From Acidimicrobiaceae bacterium (lineage in GTDB: Bacteria > Actinomycetota > Acidimicrobiia > Acidimicrobiales > RAAP-2), in the NCBI GenBank assembly GCA_003138855.1, contig PLHF01000011.1, positions 62,001 through 126,000 on the forward strand: a stretch of DNA of 64,000 bases. Reading direction: 5' to 3'. The notes below the pieces were generated by a model. It did not search any database. It saw nothing but the letters and a program-made list of their open reading frames with translations, and was not told the origin of the DNA. This document shows positions 63,185 to 64,000 of the stretch, one piece after another. The first letter of the stretch is position 1. Each line of letters starts with the position of its first letter. The translations under genes were made by a program, and so were the position numbers.

Positions 63185-63196
63185 TCGGACAGCGGT

Positions 63197-63595
63197 TCAG
63201 GCGGAACGAGCAGCCAGCGGCTGGCCGAGCCCGCCGCCGGCCAGCCCGTACTTGGCCAGCAGGGCCAAGGTGTCCCTCTGGTAGAGGATGGTCACCCGGA
63301 CCTCGGGATAGAGCCGGGCCATGCGCCGGATCTTACCGTTCTTCTTCGTCACCAGGCGTTGGTTGAGTGTGGTCACCTCGACGAAGAGCCCTGGCTGGGG
63401 AAGCCAGAAGTCCGGTCGGAATGCCGTCGTCGGGCGCCCGTCCCGGTCCCACTCCAGAGCGAACTCGACCGGCTCGTACTCCCACTCCACACCGTAGAAG
63501 TCGAGGATCCGGGCGAACCGTCGCTCCGACTCGTGGGCGAAGCGGGCCACCGGGGCGGACGTTCCGCGTTGGGATCCAGGAGAACTTCCGGTCAA
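63197..63595 (-). CDS. Small PD-(D/E)XK-like nuclease-fold protein
   Basis: A 132-residue protein. FRPDFWLPQPGLFVEVTTLN has the Asp...Glu-x-x spacing of the PD-(D/E)XK nuclease core; QRLVTKKNGKIRRMARLYPE and VRVTILYQRD would give the following lysines and strand. ExT replaces the canonical ExK, with basic residues just after, so catalytic activity is uncertain. It overlaps the upstream MerR-type gene by four bases (ATGA) and is translationally coupled to it. Substrate and role are unknown. Confidence 0.65.
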   Translation of the reverse strand: MTGSSPGSQRGTSAPVARFAHESERRFARILDFYGVEWEYEPVEFALEWDRDGRPTTAFRPDFWLPQPGLFVEVTTLNQRLVTKKNGKIRRMARLYPEVRVTILYQRDTLALLAKYGLAGGGLGQPLAARSA

Positions 63596-64000
63596 TGCTC
63601 GGCGGCCTCTTGGGATGCAAGGTAGGCGGCGGCCGGGTGGTGCCGGGGCTGTGGACCAGCATTCGTCGCGTTGATCTCCACGATCGCCGCATCGAGCTCG
63701 GAGACGACTCCGGACAGCGGAAGGATGTTGAAGACACCTTGGCCGCCGGCGAGCAGGTCGACGAGCTCGCCGTCCGACCGGGCAAGGATCGAACGACTGT
63801 CGGCGAGCACCAACTGGGCCGAAGCCAGATCGACACCGAGTTCGCCGCGCAGGCAGCCCACCGCCTGGCGCGCCTGCTGCAGCTTGAGGCCGGCGTCGAG
63901 CAACCGCTTGATGACCTTGAGCTCGAGCACGTCGCTGTAGGAGTAGCGGCGCTGGCTCCCACTTCCGGTGGCATCGGCAATCGATGGGCGCAACAGCCCG
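63592..64000 (-). CDS. MerR-type transcriptional regulator, 5' end outside window
   Basis: The visible 135 codons begin inside a winged-helix MerR domain (LRPSIADATGSGSQRRYSYS, then DVLELKVIKRLLDAGLKLQQ), the second half of the HTH and wing. The DNA-recognition start is beyond the window. The C-terminal part (VGCLRGELGVDLASAQLVLA) is a helical, presumably dimerising region without the metal-binding Cys of classical MerR. It is upstream of and coupled to the nuclease-like gene. Confidence 0.8.
   Translation of the reverse strand, partial: GLLRPSIADATGSGSQRRYSYSDVLELKVIKRLLDAGLKLQQARQAVGCLRGELGVDLASAQLVLADSRSILARSDGELVDLLAGGQGVFNILPLSGVVSELDAAIVEINATNAGPQPRHHPAAAYLASQEAAEH

Noticed and set aside
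63173..63196. Glycine riboswitch before gcvT.
   Set aside because: Only 24 bases separate gcvT from the upstream gene and no aptamer motif is present.
1..64000. tRNA or rRNA genes.
   Set aside because: GGTTCGA-like matches fall inside coding genes, and no cloverleaf or rRNA consensus is seen in the gaps.

Overview
The window is high-GC DNA of an actinobacterial type. Support comes from a complete Pup-proteasome locus (ARC/Mpa ATPase, Dop, Pup, PrcB, PrcA, PafA), F420 cofactor genes (fbiC and two deazaflavin-type oxidoreductases), a DUF4193-like acidic zinc-ribbon protein, a HelY-type helicase next to tatC, and many promoters with the -10 box 6-10 bases before an ATG or GTG. The proteasome block resembles the mycobacterial one but lacks pafB/pafC and has two signal peptidase genes in their place. 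I infer a deep-branching actinobacterium, possibly Acidimicrobiia; nothing in the window fixes the genus.

Layout. 0-7 kb: thiD (minus, cut by the window edge) diverges from gltB-gltD, the glutamate synthase pair. 7-10.9 kb: an alpha/beta hydrolase and an NlpC/P60 cell-wall enzyme (minus), then an acyl-CoA ligase with a small partner gene (plus). 11-17 kb: a convergent cyclic-di-GMP pair, a multi-PAS/GAF EAL protein facing a membrane GGDEF protein. 17-27.4 kb, all minus: tkt, tal, gnd, zwf and pgl (pentose phosphate pathway), then fbiC and a LOG-family gene. 27.4-32.1 kb: FIST and cupin genes, a thioesterase, three small membrane-associated proteins, trmI and a ferredoxin. 32.4-45.5 kb, all plus: arc-dop-pup-prcB-prcA-pafA, two lepB, tatB-tatC, helY and a double-length thyX-like gene. 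45.5-53.7 kb: a strongly foldable intergenic RNA candidate, the DUF4193-like gene, several lineage-type hypothetical genes, an HtrA-like protease, a nitroreductase, a methyltransferase and an F420-type protein. 53.7-57.7 kb is a decayed accessory stretch: a cytochrome P450 that has lost its heme-binding loop, a type IV pilin, an inverted pilin remnant, a zinc-finger remnant, short repeats and a histone-like lysine-rich protein. 57.7-64 kb: a class II aldolase-like gene, a deazaflavin reductase, and the glycine-cleavage genes gcvT-gcvPA-gcvPB without gcvH, preceded by a nuclease-like protein and a MerR-type regulator.

How it fits together. The 21-27 kb block supplies NADPH and pentoses. gltBD consumes reductant to make glutamate. 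FbiC makes the F420 precursor FO used by the F420-type reductases. The proteasome operon, Tat translocase and signal peptidases form a protein export and turnover block.

The most unusual items are: the unassigned structured RNA at 45.66-45.77 kb; the P450 internal deletion; two in-frame tandem repeats that copy a gene's last codons together with its stop codon (tal and the thioesterase); a perfect 18-bp palindrome over the pafA -10 box; leaderless upstream ORFs overlapping thiD and the nitroreductase; and a two-domain ThyX whose signature motif is divided between its halves.
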